A stretch of DNA of 64,000 bases from Bacteroidota bacterium. Lineage in GTDB: Bacteria; Bacteroidota; Bacteroidia; AKYH767-A; 2013-40CM-41-45. Below are positions 54,144 through 62,852 of the stretch, piece after piece. The notes under the pieces are model-generated. The model made no database searches, had not been told where the DNA came from, and saw nothing but the letters and a program-made list of their open reading frames with translations. The stretch is from contig JADJON010000003.1 of NCBI GenBank assembly GCA_016713765.1, positions 372,001 to 436,000 on the forward strand, read 5' to 3'. Made by a program: the position numbers and the translations under genes. Within the stretch, counting starts at the first letter, position 1; every line of letters starts with the position of its first letter.

Positions 54144-54151
54144 CAAAAATA
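54144..54151 (-). promoter_or_regulatory. Helicase -7 box
   Basis: TATTTTTG on the minus strand, a full match, about 92 bases before the ATG. No -33 TTTG. The gap 54053-54358 (306 bases) holds this site and the rpsP promoter and nothing else recognisable. Confidence 0.45.
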
Positions 54152-54242
54152 CGGGAATACAGCCGGTCTGGAGCAGGTTCTTTTCAACAATCCCATCAGG
54201 GGTCAATTTCGGTTATTCTATTGAAGCAGAAGGGGCAAAATC

Positions 54243-54273
54243 TTGGAAATCCGGGAAGAAAGTCGTTTCTTTG
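54243..54273 (+). promoter_or_regulatory. Promoter of rpsP
   Basis: TTGG (54243-54246), 19 bases, then TTTCTTTG (54266-54273), seven of eight -7 positions, 85 bases before the rpsP ATG. Confidence 0.5.
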
Positions 54274-54358
54274 CCGTCCTTTTAAACGCGTATCCGGAGA
54301 ATACGCATCCGCCTGGGTCGGTGGAAAGGATCCGATCAACCATCAAAATTAACAGAAG

Positions 54359-54889
54359 ATGCCTGCAAAGATTCGTCTGACACGTCATGGTAAGAAGCAC
54401 AATGCTTACTACCACATCGTGGTCGCGGACGGTCGTGCTCCGAGGGATGGTAAGTTTATCGAGGTCATCGGTAACTACAACCCCAACACGAACCCCGCCA
54501 CCATCAATCTCGACGCTACCAAAGCGTTGAATTGGCTCAACAAAGGAGCACAACCGACCGACACCTGTCGTGCTATCCTTTCCTACAAAGGTGTACTGTA
54601 CCGTAACCACCTCAACAAGGGTGTCCTGAAAGGCGCGCTCACAGCTGAACAGGCTGATGCAAAATTCGAGCAGTGGCTGCAGGAGAAGAACCTGAAGATC
54701 GACGACAAGCGTAAGCGCGTCTCTTCGGAATTCTCCAAAGCAACCGAAGCCCGCATTGCCGATGAATCCAAGAAGAAGGAAGCAAAGCTCGAGGCGATCA
54801 AAGCCAAGAACACGCCTCCTCCGGCCGAAGAGGCTCCCGCAGAAGATGCAGCTCCCGCTGCTGAAGGCGAAGCTCCGGCAGAAGCCTGA
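54359..54889 (+). CDS. rpsP: Small-subunit ribosomal protein S16, long form
   Basis: S16 helps assemble the 30S body. The first about 80 residues ([20 protein letters not shown], then [18 protein letters not shown]) are the complete S16. About 95 extra residues follow, first Lys/Arg-rich helix ([18 protein letters not shown]), then an Ala/Glu/Pro-rich tail ending GEAPAEA. Long S16 is frequent in Bacteroidota. Followed by a terminator and rimM. Confidence 0.96.
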   Translation: MPAKIRLTRHGKKHNAYYHIVVADGRAPRDGKFIEVIGNYNPNTNPATINLDATKALNWLNKGAQPTDTCRAILSYKGVLYRNHLNKGVLKGALTAEQADAKFEQWLQEKNLKIDDKRKRVSSEFSKATEARIADESKKKEAKLEAIKAKNTPPPAEEAPAEDAAPAAEGEAPAEA

Positions 54890-54910
54890 TCCGGTTTCCT
54901 CCTTTATATC

Positions 54911-54943
54911 GAACGGCGGCCTTCTGGCAGCCGTTCTTTTTTT
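54911..54943 (+). terminator. Intrinsic terminator of rpsP
   Basis: Seven-pair GC-rich stem (54911-54917 with 54930-54936) followed by seven T. Confidence 0.8.
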
Positions 54944-54962
54944 ATGCCTGATCCAAAGTCCC

Positions 54963-54970
54963 TAACTTTC
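54963..54970 (+). promoter_or_regulatory. Possible rimM -7 box, leaderless layout
   Basis: TAACTTTC (seven of eight) then four bases and the GTG start. The terminator T-run supplies a TTTT 19 bases upstream. Confidence 0.38.
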
Positions 54971-54974
54971 CCCT

Positions 54975-55535
54975 GTGAAAAAGAGAACACTTCCCGCTTT
55001 GCAAGCTGTCGGCTTCGTGGCCCGGCTGCATGGCTTTAAGGGTGATCTGGTGCTTGCAGTGGAAAACGGCGACCCGGAAAAGATCGGTCAGGCGCCGTAT
55101 CTCTTTTTGGAATTGGAAGGAATACCGGTACCATTCAAGTGCATGGAACACCGGATGCACCGGGGAGATCTGATCATTCACCTCGAATCCATCGATTCCT
55201 CAAAACTCGCCGAGCCGCTTCTTCAGTCTGTGGTCCTGGCTGAACGGAAATATAGCCGACAGACCGCCGAACAACCGGGATGGGAAGAATTGACGGGGTA
55301 CCATGCGATGGACGCATCCTTCGGCAACCTTGGCCAAATCCTGGAGGTGCAGGAATTCCCCATGCAATATCTGGCGCGCTGTGAAGTGTATGGGCAGGAA
55401 GTCTTGCTACCCCTGAACGATAGTACCGTCGATACGATCGACGAAGAAAACAGACAGGTGAACTTTCGCTTACCTGCCGGCCTGCTTGATGTCTACCTCA
55501 AGCCCGGGGATGACGAAGAAGAAGAGCTGGAATAG
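54975..55535 (+). CDS. rimM: Ribosome maturation factor RimM
   Basis: Matures the 30S head with S19. 186 residues from a GTG at 54975 (VKKRTLPALQAVGFVARLHG, first residue Met in the protein). The N-terminal RimM domain holds GFVARLHGFKGDLVLAVENG; the PRC-barrel part is GYHAMDASFGNLGQILEVQE, then EVLLPLNDSTVDTIDEENRQ. The acidic tail DDEEEELE is typical. It follows rpsP, as in many bacteria. Confidence 0.93.
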   Translation: MKKRTLPALQAVGFVARLHGFKGDLVLAVENGDPEKIGQAPYLFLELEGIPVPFKCMEHRMHRGDLIIHLESIDSSKLAEPLLQSVVLAERKYSRQTAEQPGWEELTGYHAMDASFGNLGQILEVQEFPMQYLARCEVYGQEVLLPLNDSTVDTIDEENRQVNFRLPAGLLDVYLKPGDDEEEELE

Positions 55536-55551
55536 CAACCCGAATTGCTCC

Positions 55552-55579
55552 GCCTGATTTTATGTATCTTGTATCAGGC
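55552..55579 (+). other. Hairpin between rimM and the methyltransferase gene
   Basis: Seven-pair stem (55552-55558 with 55573-55579), 14-base loop, followed by a short ATTTTA. It may be a weak terminator of rimM. Confidence 0.38.
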
Positions 55580-55584
55580 ATTTT

Positions 55585-56319
55585 ATGAGTGAAACCATTT
55601 TCCACTTCAAGTATTTCACTGTCCACCAGGATAAATGCGCGATGAAAGTCGGCACGGATGCCGTCTTGCTCGGCTCCTGGGTTAACCCACCGGTTGAAGG
55701 GAATATCCTGGATGTCGGCACCGGCACTGGTCTCATCGCGCTGATGCTTGCACAAAAATCAAAAGCGCTTATCGATGCAGTCGACATCGACGAAGGGGCT
55801 TACCTGCAGGCGAGGGAGAATTTCCTGCTATCTCCATGGTTTTTTCAATTGACACCGATTCATGCGTCGTTTCAGGATTACGCAGCAAGAACCCGAACAC
55901 ACTATGACCTGATCGTTTCCAATCCGCCCTACTTCCAGCATGCATCCAAACCTTCGGAGGAAGCAAGGGCCGCCGCCCGTCATACCGATATGTTGGCATA
56001 TGGAGAATTGATCGAGGGGGTGAAAAAATTACTCCAGCCGAACGGACGTTTCTGCGTCATCCTGCCCTTCAAGGAAGGCATGGACTTCCTGGACATGGCC
56101 CAACAGCACGGTTTGTTTTGTCAGCGCCTCGCCCGGGTAAAAACGAAGCCGGGCAAACCCGAGAAACGGGTTATGATCGAATTCGGATTTCGTTTTGGCG
56201 TCATGACCGAAGAGGAGATCATCATCCAGGAAGAGGACAACAGTTTCAGCGCCCAGTATGTTCGCCTGACGGAAGATTACTACCTCAACCTGCGGTCACC
56301 TGCTCCAGACGCTCACTGA
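55585..56319 (+). CDS. TrmN6-like tRNA/rRNA adenine N6-methyltransferase
   Basis: 244 residues, a class I SAM methyltransferase: motif I ILDVGTGTGLIALMLAQ near 40-56, Asp in VDIDEGAY, and the N6-adenine motif SNPPYF near 112. Length and layout fit YfiC/TrmN6, which modifies tRNA-Val A37. Its 3' end overlaps the convergent saccharopine dehydrogenase-like gene by 35 bases. No closer assignment is possible. Confidence 0.85.
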   Translation: MSETIFHFKYFTVHQDKCAMKVGTDAVLLGSWVNPPVEGNILDVGTGTGLIALMLAQKSKALIDAVDIDEGAYLQARENFLLSPWFFQLTPIHASFQDYAARTRTHYDLIVSNPPYFQHASKPSEEARAAARHTDMLAYGELIEGVKKLLQPNGRFCVILPFKEGMDFLDMAQQHGLFCQRLARVKTKPGKPEKRVMIEFGFRFGVMTEEEIIIQEEDNSFSAQYVRLTEDYYLNLRSPAPDAH

Positions 56320-57631
56320 AGCGAATGCCCAACGCTTCCAGTTCCTCCAGGATCGGTCGATAGATGTCGGCAACGACCGGAACCTGAACGCCTGTCATCG
56401 AGATAGTACCGGCCAGGATGCGACGAGCCGCGATGGCGACTGGCAGTCCGACGGTTTGCGCCATGGCCGTAAAGCGATTGTCCTTTCCTTTCACGATCAG
56501 CGAAGCATACTGGCGCCAGGATTTACCATCCGCCCGATACTCGAACTCATGCTGCATGACAATCATGTCCTTATCCGACGGACGTAACAACCAGCGTCGT
56601 TCGAGGAGTTGTTGCAGCGCTTGCGCAGGCGTCACGTTGTGGAGACCAATGGTGACAGGTTCAAAGATGCCGGTCCAGCGGACCATGTCCATTTCACGGC
56701 CATTCGGATCAAGGTCACACAAAGCGGCAACTTGCGCAGGGAGGTCTTCGCCCTGAAAGCCATCCGGGAGCAAGGCTTCGACCAGCTCCGCATAGGTCAT
56801 GCGAGCGGATTGCTCGAGGATATAGCTGTCGTCCGTCAGTCCCAGACGTACGAAGACATCCCAGGCAGCACAATAACCTTCCTGCCGGAGCGTACCGCGT
56901 ATCATGGTCGGAATGTTCTCGATTCCGTAGACTTTTCGGTAGGACAAGGAATCGCGGTTGGCATAGCCGTCGAATGTTCCGGCTCCTTCCACTACGATCT
57001 TTCTGATCTGGCGAAAAAGGCGTTGATAAGGAATGTACTTGTAATTACCCTTCTCGATGAATCGGGCAGTACCCTGCCCGGCCAGTATTACGTTACGCGG
57101 ATTCCAGGAAAACTTATAGCCCCAGGGATTGTCATTCGACTCGGGCGCGACCAGCCCTCCGGTATAGGAACGGAACGCCAGCAATTCACCATCCTGTTGG
57201 CGGATCCGGTCGATGACCTCCATGGCGCTCATATGGTCAATACCGGGATCAAGTCCACACTCGTTCAGTAACAACACACCTGCCTGCTTTGCTGCGGTAT
57301 CAAGCGCTAGCATTTCCGGAGACACGTAAGAAGCTGTGACCAGGTGTTTACCAAAACGAACGCAGGCTTCTGCAACGGGTACATGCATGTGTGCCGGCAG
57401 TAAGGAAATGACCAGATCGGCCGCTTTGATCTCCTCATCCCGTAGGCGGGCATCGTTGATATCGAATCGAATGCACCGGGCGGCAGGATGGCCGCCTGCT
57501 TTCTCGCTTGCCGAAGCCTCGCTGACATCCCCGATCGTAAGCCGATAGCCGTCCGAATCCGCATGTCGTAACAGGTATTCGATCAGGGAAGCGGAGGAGC
57601 GGCCTGCACCGATCAGAAAAATGGATCGCAT
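56285..57631 (-). CDS. Saccharopine dehydrogenase-like NAD(P)-binding oxidoreductase
   Basis: About 448 residues from the ATG at 57629-57631 (MRSIFLIGAGRSSASLIEY). Rossmann motif GAGRSSAS at the start; the family segments SLLPAHMHVPVAEACVRFGK, LNECGLDPGIDHMSAMEVID and TGGLVAPESNDNPWGYKFSW. It resembles the saccharopine-forming reductases of lysine metabolism; the exact substrate cannot be fixed. It overlaps the methyltransferase gene tail to tail by 35 bases. Confidence 0.88.
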   Translation of the reverse strand: MRSIFLIGAGRSSASLIEYLLRHADSDGYRLTIGDVSEASASEKAGGHPAARCIRFDINDARLRDEEIKAADLVISLLPAHMHVPVAEACVRFGKHLVTASYVSPEMLALDTAAKQAGVLLLNECGLDPGIDHMSAMEVIDRIRQQDGELLAFRSYTGGLVAPESNDNPWGYKFSWNPRNVILAGQGTARFIEKGNYKYIPYQRLFRQIRKIVVEGAGTFDGYANRDSLSYRKVYGIENIPTMIRGTLRQEGYCAAWDVFVRLGLTDDSYILEQSARMTYAELVEALLPDGFQGEDLPAQVAALCDLDPNGREMDMVRWTGIFEPVTIGLHNVTPAQALQQLLERRWLLRPSDKDMIVMQHEFEYRADGKSWRQYASLIVKGKDNRFTAMAQTVGLPVAIAARRILAGTISMTGVQVPVVADIYRPILEELEALGIRFSERLEQVTAG

Positions 57632-57648
57632 TTTCAGGGAAATTTCTG

Positions 57649-57656
57649 CGAAGGTA
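57649..57656 (-). promoter_or_regulatory. -7 box of the saccharopine dehydrogenase-like gene
   Basis: TACCTTCG on the minus strand, seven of eight, 17 bases before the ATG. Confidence 0.45.
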
Positions 57657-57722
57657 AATGATTCCACTGCATCAGCCGGTAACACGTATTCTGAAGTCCG
57701 GATTATTTAAATTTGCACCTGT

Positions 57723-57740
57723 TTGGCACGATGTTGGCTT
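57723..57740 (+). promoter_or_regulatory. Sigma-54-like promoter of the second DUF4476 gene
   Basis: TTGGCACG (57723-57730), ATG, TTGGC: GG (57725-57726), ten bases, GC (57737-57738), the exact -24/-12 layout, 52 bases before the ATG. Only one base departs from TGGCAC-N5-TTGCT. It shares TTGGCACG-N3-TTGG with the first DUF4476 gene. Confidence 0.52.
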
Positions 57741-57774
57741 TTCGCCGCATCCGCAATTTCCAGTAAACCAACCC

Positions 57775-58815
57775 ATGAAAAAAGTCCTACTACTTCTTTC
57801 GCTCTTGTCCGCCATGATCGGTCGAGCGCACGCACAAGCGAATAACGCTATTCTGTTCACCGAAAACGGCGAACGATTCCAGGTTATCCTGAACGGCGTG
57901 TTACAAAATGCCAGTCCGGAAACCAATGTTCGGCTCACCAGCCTGGTCGCACCGAATTACAAATGCCGTATCATTTTCGAGGATACGAAACTGGGGCATC
58001 TCGACTTTAATATGTTTTTCAATGATCCCGGTTCTGAAGTAACCTGGAACATCAAGAAGAACAACAAGGGCGAATACGTTACCCGTTGGGTAAGTTCGGT
58101 TCCGCTTGCACAGGCTCCGCCGGCACCGGCGAATCAGACGGTTGTCGTTTATACCACCACTCCCCCACCTCCTGTTGCTGTTGCCACACCGGCAACCACC
58201 ACTACCACAACGACCGTTCAACAATCCCAGTCATCTTCTTCGGGTAACATGGGTATGGGTGATGAAAACATCAGTCTGAACATGGGCATCAACGTGGGCG
58301 GCGAAGGCGGCTCCATCTCGATCAATGCCTCCGGTATGGGAATGGATGACGGGATGAGCAGTTCTTCCAGCAGCAGCACGACCACCACCACTACGACGAC
58401 TCACTCGGTTACCACGACCACGACCGGCGCTCCCGGTACGGTGGTAGTGGCTCCGGCTCCCGCACCGGCTCCTCCCCCTGCACAAGTCGTTTATGTGGTA
58501 GGTTATAATGGTCCGATCGGTTGCCCGGTACCGATGGCTCCGAATGATTTCCAGTCCTTCAAACAGAGTGTTCAGTCGAAAGATTTTGAAAACACCAAGC
58601 TAACGATCGCGAAGCAGGTCATCCAAAATAATTGCCTCACCGCCGACCAGGTCCGTGAAACGATGACCTTGTTCGACTTCGAGAATACCAAACTTGATTT
58701 TGCCAAGTTCGCTTATGACCGGACCTATGACCGTGCCAACTACTACAAGGTGAACGACGCATTCGAATTCGAGAGTTCGATCGAAGACCTCAACCGGTAT
58801 ATCGGTGGTCGCTGA
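57775..58815 (+). CDS. Secreted DUF4476-domain protein with Ser/Thr/Pro linker (second copy)
   Basis: 346 residues. Signal peptide (MKKVLLLLSLLSAMIGRAHA), a beta-rich N-domain (about 22-110: GERFQVILNGVLQ, YKCRIIFEDTKLGHLDFNMF), a long low-complexity linker (about 112-245) with runs of Thr, Ser and Pro/Ala, and the C-terminal DUF4476 (about 250-346: QSFKQSVQSKDFENTKLTIA, then FDFENTKLDFAKFAYDRTYD). The linker could be glycosylated or span the wall (inference). Paralogue of the protein at 24464-25180. Confidence 0.87.
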   Translation: MKKVLLLLSLLSAMIGRAHAQANNAILFTENGERFQVILNGVLQNASPETNVRLTSLVAPNYKCRIIFEDTKLGHLDFNMFFNDPGSEVTWNIKKNNKGEYVTRWVSSVPLAQAPPAPANQTVVVYTTTPPPPVAVATPATTTTTTTVQQSQSSSSGNMGMGDENISLNMGINVGGEGGSISINASGMGMDDGMSSSSSSSTTTTTTTTHSVTTTTTGAPGTVVVAPAPAPAPPPAQVVYVVGYNGPIGCPVPMAPNDFQSFKQSVQSKDFENTKLTIAKQVIQNNCLTADQVRETMTLFDFENTKLDFAKFAYDRTYDRANYYKVNDAFEFESSIEDLNRYIGGR

Positions 58816-58823
58816 TCCCCATG

Positions 58824-58850
58824 AAAAGCCCCGGCCTTACCGGGGTTTTT
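58824..58850 (+). terminator. Intrinsic terminator of the second DUF4476 gene
   Basis: Six-pair CCCCGG/CCGGGG stem (58829-58834 with 58840-58845), flanked by AAAA and TTTTT. Confidence 0.85.
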
Positions 58851-58946
58851 CATTAGAACCTATTGATTCGCGCAACGTATCAGGTTCCTGCCCATTGCCT
58901 TCGACCGGTATCTCCAACTCCTTCACACGAAGACCTTCTGCCAACG

Positions 58947-59357
58947 ATGACCTCTAAAACGATTTTGATTTCCGGCGCCATCCTGGCGGCAATCGCAGTA
59001 ATACTCGGGGCATTCGGAGCACACGCGTTGCGGGAGAAACTTCCGGTGGATCAACTCCAGGTATTCGAAACAGGCGTCCGTTACCAATTTTATCACGCAT
59101 TCGCCCTACTTCTGACCGGAGTTCTGCTGATACTGCTTCCGCATCCGGCAATTCAACGAGCCGGAGTGTTTTTTCTCCTTGGTATTCTACTCTTCTCGGG
59201 TTCAATCTATCTGTTATCGACACGAGAACTACTCGGCATTGCCGGATGGAAGTCAGTACTCGGTCCGCTCACGCCGCTGGGCGGGCTTTCCTTCATCATC
59301 GGTTGGATCATGCTGACCTATGGCATTCTGAAAAACGCCTATTGGTCAACACATTAA
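58947..59357 (+). CDS. DUF423-family small membrane protein
   Basis: 136 residues from the ATG at 58947 with four hydrophobic spans. DUF423 (YgdD-like) hallmarks are AVILGAFGAHALREKL, FETGVRYQFYHAFALLL and LGPLTPLGGLSFIIGWIML. Function unknown. It stands alone between two terminators or promoters. Confidence 0.88.
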   Translation: MTSKTILISGAILAAIAVILGAFGAHALREKLPVDQLQVFETGVRYQFYHAFALLLTGVLLILLPHPAIQRAGVFFLLGILLFSGSIYLLSTRELLGIAGWKSVLGPLTPLGGLSFIIGWIMLTYGILKNAYWSTH

Positions 59358-59432
59358 AAGCCCAACGTTTTCTGCAATTCGTCGAAAACGGTTGATTATC
59401 TTCACTCACTCAATCAGAACCCGCCACATCCT

Positions 59433-59936
59433 ATGACACGCTACCTCCTGTTGATGCTTGCACTACTTGCATTTGGCAGTTGCAAACAGAAAAAACAGAT
59501 CACGGCTAACACCCGGACGTTGGGTAAACTGCAACCCTCATCAAACCCGATGCCTCCTAAGCCTGTCGCGGATGTTGCAGAAACTGCCAAGGCCGAAGCT
59601 CCCGCTACTCCGGCAGCAGCTCCCGCCGCAACCGATTCGGTTGAACGGGTTCGGCTTGTCATTTCCTTTTACTCAATCGGTATGGGCTCCGATAACAAAT
59701 CCATCCTGGCCTATGAGGATTTCATCGGAACTTACGCAGGCGAAGTGAAGAAGACCATTGACTATGAGAAAACGGCCTGGGGCCGGGAAGGCGAAACCGA
59801 TTTTTGCCTCGGTTTGGCAGAACTTAGTCAATCCGAACAAGATCAATTCATTGCGCGATCCCGGGAGAAATTACGGGACGCTAAGTGGGTCAATCTCTAC
59901 GAGAACAGTCCCTGCAGGCACCGCCGGGCCAAGTAA
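59433..59936 (+). CDS. Small lipoprotein of unknown function
   Basis: 167 residues. Signal peptide with lipobox LAFGSC, so Cys17 is probably lipidated. An Ala/Pro-rich linker (about 40-68: [18 protein letters not shown]) precedes a small domain with [20 protein letters not shown] and [11 protein letters not shown] at the end. The pattern of the domain recalls small proteins found beside pckA in no defined family; I do not recognise it. Confidence 0.7.
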   Translation: MTRYLLLMLALLAFGSCKQKKQITANTRTLGKLQPSSNPMPPKPVADVAETAKAEAPATPAAAPAATDSVERVRLVISFYSIGMGSDNKSILAYEDFIGTYAGEVKKTIDYEKTAWGREGETDFCLGLAELSQSEQDQFIARSREKLRDAKWVNLYENSPCRHRRAK

Positions 59937-59967
59937 TTGGCCAAACCGGCCTTTTTTACTACATTTG
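59937..59967 (+). promoter_or_regulatory. Promoter of pckA
   Basis: TTGG (59937-59940), 19 bases, TACATTTG (59960-59967), a full -7 match, 31 bases before the ATG. The -33 box starts in the stop codon region of the upstream lipoprotein gene and the spacer holds a terminator. Confidence 0.65.
59939..59957 (+). terminator. Short terminator inside the pckA promoter
   Basis: GGCC-AAACC-GGCC hairpin (59939-59942 with 59948-59951) followed by six T, directly after the lipoprotein stop. The stem is only four pairs. Confidence 0.45.
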
Positions 59968-59998
59968 CGCCATCTTTCAGTTACCAAATCACCTGATC

Positions 59999-61615
59999 AT
60001 GAACGAATTCGGATTGAAAGCCAAGGATGCCACGATTGCTGATCTTGGCCTTCGTAACGTTGCTGACGCCTATTGGAACCTGACTCCGGCCGAACTGGTC
60101 GAAGAAACGATCATCCGAGGTGAAGGCATGCTGACCGACACCGGTGCGCTTGCAGTCGATACCGGCAAATTCACTGGCCGTTCCCCCAAAGACAAATTTG
60201 TGGTCTGTGACGCCAAGACGGAAAACTCCGTATGGTGGGGCGACATCAACATCAAATTCGACCCTGATAAATTCGATCGTCTTTACGAGAAAGTTGCAGG
60301 ATACCTTCAGGGTAAAACCATTTATGTACGCGACGCTTATGCCTGTGCTGATCCGAAGCACCGCCTGAACATCCGGGTCGTGACCGAATCACCCTGGCAA
60401 AACCTGTTTGCGTATAACTTGTTCCTCCGTCCGACGAAAGAGGAGATCCTACAAACGGTAAAACCGGAGTGGACCATCGTCGCGGCTCCCGGCTTCGAAG
60501 CGGACCCAAAACTGGACGGAACGCGTCAAAGCAATTTCGCCATCGTCAACTTCAGCAAGAAGATCATCCTGATCGGGGGCACCGGGTACACAGGCGAGAT
60601 CAAGAAGGGTATCTTCTCGGTACTCAACTACATCCTTCCGCACGAGAAGAATGTGCTCTCCATGCACTGTTCTGCCAACATCGGGAAGAACGGCGACACC
60701 GCGATCTTCTTCGGTCTCTCCGGCACCGGCAAGACTACCTTGTCCGCTGATCCGAACCGCGGCCTCATCGGCGACGACGAACACGGCTGGGGCGACACTT
60801 CCGTCTTCAACTTCGAAGGCGGTTGCTATGCCAAGTGCGTCAACCTCTCGAAGGAGAAAGAACCCCAGATCTTCAACGCGATCCGTTTCGGCGCGCTCGT
60901 GGAGAACATCGAGTTCTATGAAGGGACAACGACGGTTGATTACGACAACATCAGCAAGACGGAGAACACCCGGGCCGCCTATCCGATCCATCATATCGAC
61001 AACGCGGTCGAGCCTTCTGTAGCCGGCACTCCGAAGAACATCTTCTTCCTGACGTGCGACGCTTTCGGCGTCCTTCCTCCGATCTCGAAGTTGGATGCCG
61101 GTCAGGCGATGTATCACTTCATTTCCGGATATACCGCCAAGGTTGCCGGTACGGAAGTGGGCATCACCGAGCCGACCACCACCTTCTCCGCCTGCTTTGG
61201 CAAAGCCTTCCTGCCGCTTCACCCGACCCGCTACGCGGAGCTGTTGGGCGAAAAATTGAAGAAGAACAAAGTAAACGTCTGGTTGGTCAACACCGGCTGG
61301 TCGGGCGGATCGTATGGCGTGGGATCCCGCATTAAACTGTCGTTCACCCGTGCCTTGATCACTGCTGCCCTGAACGGAGAACTCGATAAAGTCGAGTACG
61401 ATACCATGCCGGTTTTCGGACTTTCCATGCCGAAAACGTGTCCTGGCGTACCGACGGAGATCCTGAATCCACGGAATACCTGGAACGATAAGAACGAGTT
61501 TGATGCGAAGGCAAATACGCTTGCCGCCTCGTTTGTCAAGAACTTCGCACAATATGCTGAGTACGCGAATGCAGAGATTCTGGCAGCAGCACCGAAACTC
61601 GCTGTCAACGCCTGA
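59999..61615 (+). CDS. pckA: ATP-dependent phosphoenolpyruvate carboxykinase
   Basis: Interconverts oxaloacetate + ATP and PEP + CO2 at the gluconeogenic branch point. 538 residues from the ATG at 59999. Kinase-1a motif [12 protein letters not shown] (about 236-247), the second metal/kinase motif GDDEHGWGD, substrate segments [25 protein letters not shown] and [17 protein letters not shown] are all present. Full length. Confidence 0.97.
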   Translation: MNEFGLKAKDATIADLGLRNVADAYWNLTPAELVEETIIRGEGMLTDTGALAVDTGKFTGRSPKDKFVVCDAKTENSVWWGDINIKFDPDKFDRLYEKVAGYLQGKTIYVRDAYACADPKHRLNIRVVTESPWQNLFAYNLFLRPTKEEILQTVKPEWTIVAAPGFEADPKLDGTRQSNFAIVNFSKKIILIGGTGYTGEIKKGIFSVLNYILPHEKNVLSMHCSANIGKNGDTAIFFGLSGTGKTTLSADPNRGLIGDDEHGWGDTSVFNFEGGCYAKCVNLSKEKEPQIFNAIRFGALVENIEFYEGTTTVDYDNISKTENTRAAYPIHHIDNAVEPSVAGTPKNIFFLTCDAFGVLPPISKLDAGQAMYHFISGYTAKVAGTEVGITEPTTTFSACFGKAFLPLHPTRYAELLGEKLKKNKVNVWLVNTGWSGGSYGVGSRIKLSFTRALITAALNGELDKVEYDTMPVFGLSMPKTCPGVPTEILNPRNTWNDKNEFDAKANTLAASFVKNFAQYAEYANAEILAAAPKLAVNA

Positions 61616-61636
61616 CTGCTCAACTGATTCGACAAG

Positions 61637-61667
61637 AAGCCGCCCTCAACGGGGCGGCTTTTTTTTG
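61637..61667 (+). terminator. Intrinsic terminator of pckA
   Basis: Nine-pair GC-rich stem (61637-61645 with 61652-61660) followed by eight T. Confidence 0.87.
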
Positions 61668-61746
61668 CGGTCGATTTTTTCATCCAGCATATAATGGTTG
61701 GACGACTACCCGGACGTAGGTGAATTTAGCCGCTCATTCGACAACC

Positions 61747-62112
61747 ATGAATCATTCATCCGCTAAAGTCCACACCCATACGGCCATGGTCACCATCCTG
61801 GAACTTGAGGACGGAGACGAACTGGCCGGATCCTGGAGCACGCCTGATCATGACCGGTTCGGGACTTTCCGGTTGCTGCTTAAACGCACACCTGACAACC
61901 GATTGCTTTGGGCACATTACATCCAGGCACCGGACGGAACAACCGGCATGGTCATGCGTGGAGTGCTTCGGCATCCCGACGAGCTGAAGCAATTGCAGGA
62001 TACGATCCACCGGACCATCCGGAAAGTCACCGGGGAGGAATTACGTTTGGAAGACTCCGACTATCTTGCGTCTTCCGCCGACGGGATCTCGCTCCGACCC
62101 GTACAGGAATAA
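61747..62112 (+). CDS. Small protein of unknown function
   Basis: 121 residues from the ATG at 61747; a GTG at 61720 would add nine. No signal peptide or membrane span. Segments such as RFGTFRLLLKRTPDNRLLWA and VMRGVLRHPDELKQLQDTIH are compositionally normal coding sequence. It ends four bases before rsmE, so they are likely one transcript. Not recognised. Confidence 0.62.
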   Translation: MNHSSAKVHTHTAMVTILELEDGDELAGSWSTPDHDRFGTFRLLLKRTPDNRLLWAHYIQAPDGTTGMVMRGVLRHPDELKQLQDTIHRTIRKVTGEELRLEDSDYLASSADGISLRPVQE

Positions 62113-62116
62113 CTGC

Positions 62117-62833
62117 ATGGAACTTTTCTTCTGCAACGCGATCGACGACAATCCGGTTATGCTGGGTCCGGACGAATCCTGGCACCTTTCCAAGGTGTTG
62201 CGGTTGCGTGTTGGAGATGCGGTAGCCGTAACCGACGGGCACGGAGGATTCGGGACCGGGGAAATAATGGATATCAATCCCAAGGCAGCGCTGATTCGTT
62301 TGAAAGAAGTCAGAAAGGCCTACAACCAACGCCCCTACTCCCTGCACATCGCGATCGCCCCCACAAAAAACATCGACCGGTTGGAGTGGTTTCTGGAAAA
62401 AGCGACCGAGATCGGCATAGCTGCCATCAGTCCGATCCGTTGCCAGCGCTCCGAGCGTAAGGATGTCCGCATCGATCGGCTGGAAAAAGTCGTAATGGCT
62501 GCAGTGAAGCAATCGCTGCAAGCCTATTTGCCGCAGATACATCCGATGGAAAGTCTTTCAAAATTCCTGGAATCCAACCCTGCGGGTCAACGATTCGCCT
62601 GCATTACACATCAGACGCCTGAAGACGGCCTTCAGTTCCTTGCCCGGCCGGGTGGTCGTGTGGTTATCGTGATCGGACCGGAAGGCGATTTTACGGAAGA
62701 TGAAATCAACCTATTGGTGCAACACGGATACCGAGGATGCTCACTGGGACCCAACCGGCTCCGTACGGAAACGGCCGGTTTAGCCGCCTGCCATACTATC
62801 GCGTTGATCAACCAGGTTCGAACGAACGCCTGA
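62117..62833 (+). CDS. rsmE: 16S rRNA m3U1498 methyltransferase
   Basis: 238 residues. Starts MELFFCNAIDDNPVMLGPDE with the PUA-like N-domain (SWHLSKVLRLRVGDAVAVTD), then the SPOUT domain: EKATEIGIAAISPIRCQRSE, VIGPEGDFTEDEINLL and the knot segment LGPNRLRTETAGLAACH. Normal length and motifs. Confidence 0.95.
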   Translation: MELFFCNAIDDNPVMLGPDESWHLSKVLRLRVGDAVAVTDGHGGFGTGEIMDINPKAALIRLKEVRKAYNQRPYSLHIAIAPTKNIDRLEWFLEKATEIGIAAISPIRCQRSERKDVRIDRLEKVVMAAVKQSLQAYLPQIHPMESLSKFLESNPAGQRFACITHQTPEDGLQFLARPGGRVVIVIGPEGDFTEDEINLLVQHGYRGCSLGPNRLRTETAGLAACHTIALINQVRTNA

Positions 62834-62840
62834 GTATTCG

Positions 62841-62848
62841 TACCTTCG
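62841..62848 (+). promoter_or_regulatory. -7 box of the DUF4159 gene, leaderless layout
   Basis: TACCTTCG (seven of eight), four bases, then the ATG at 62853; the same four-base gap as mqnB. Confidence 0.5.
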
Positions 62849-62852
62849 ATTC

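Noticed and set aside
58180..58470. Tandem DNA repeat in the second DUF4476 gene
   Set aside because: The repeats of ACC and AGC-type codons encode Thr and Ser runs of a low-complexity linker and are explained by the protein.
60449..61552. 367-codon open frame opposite pckA
   Set aside because: Shadow of pckA; no start signal, no recognisable domain.
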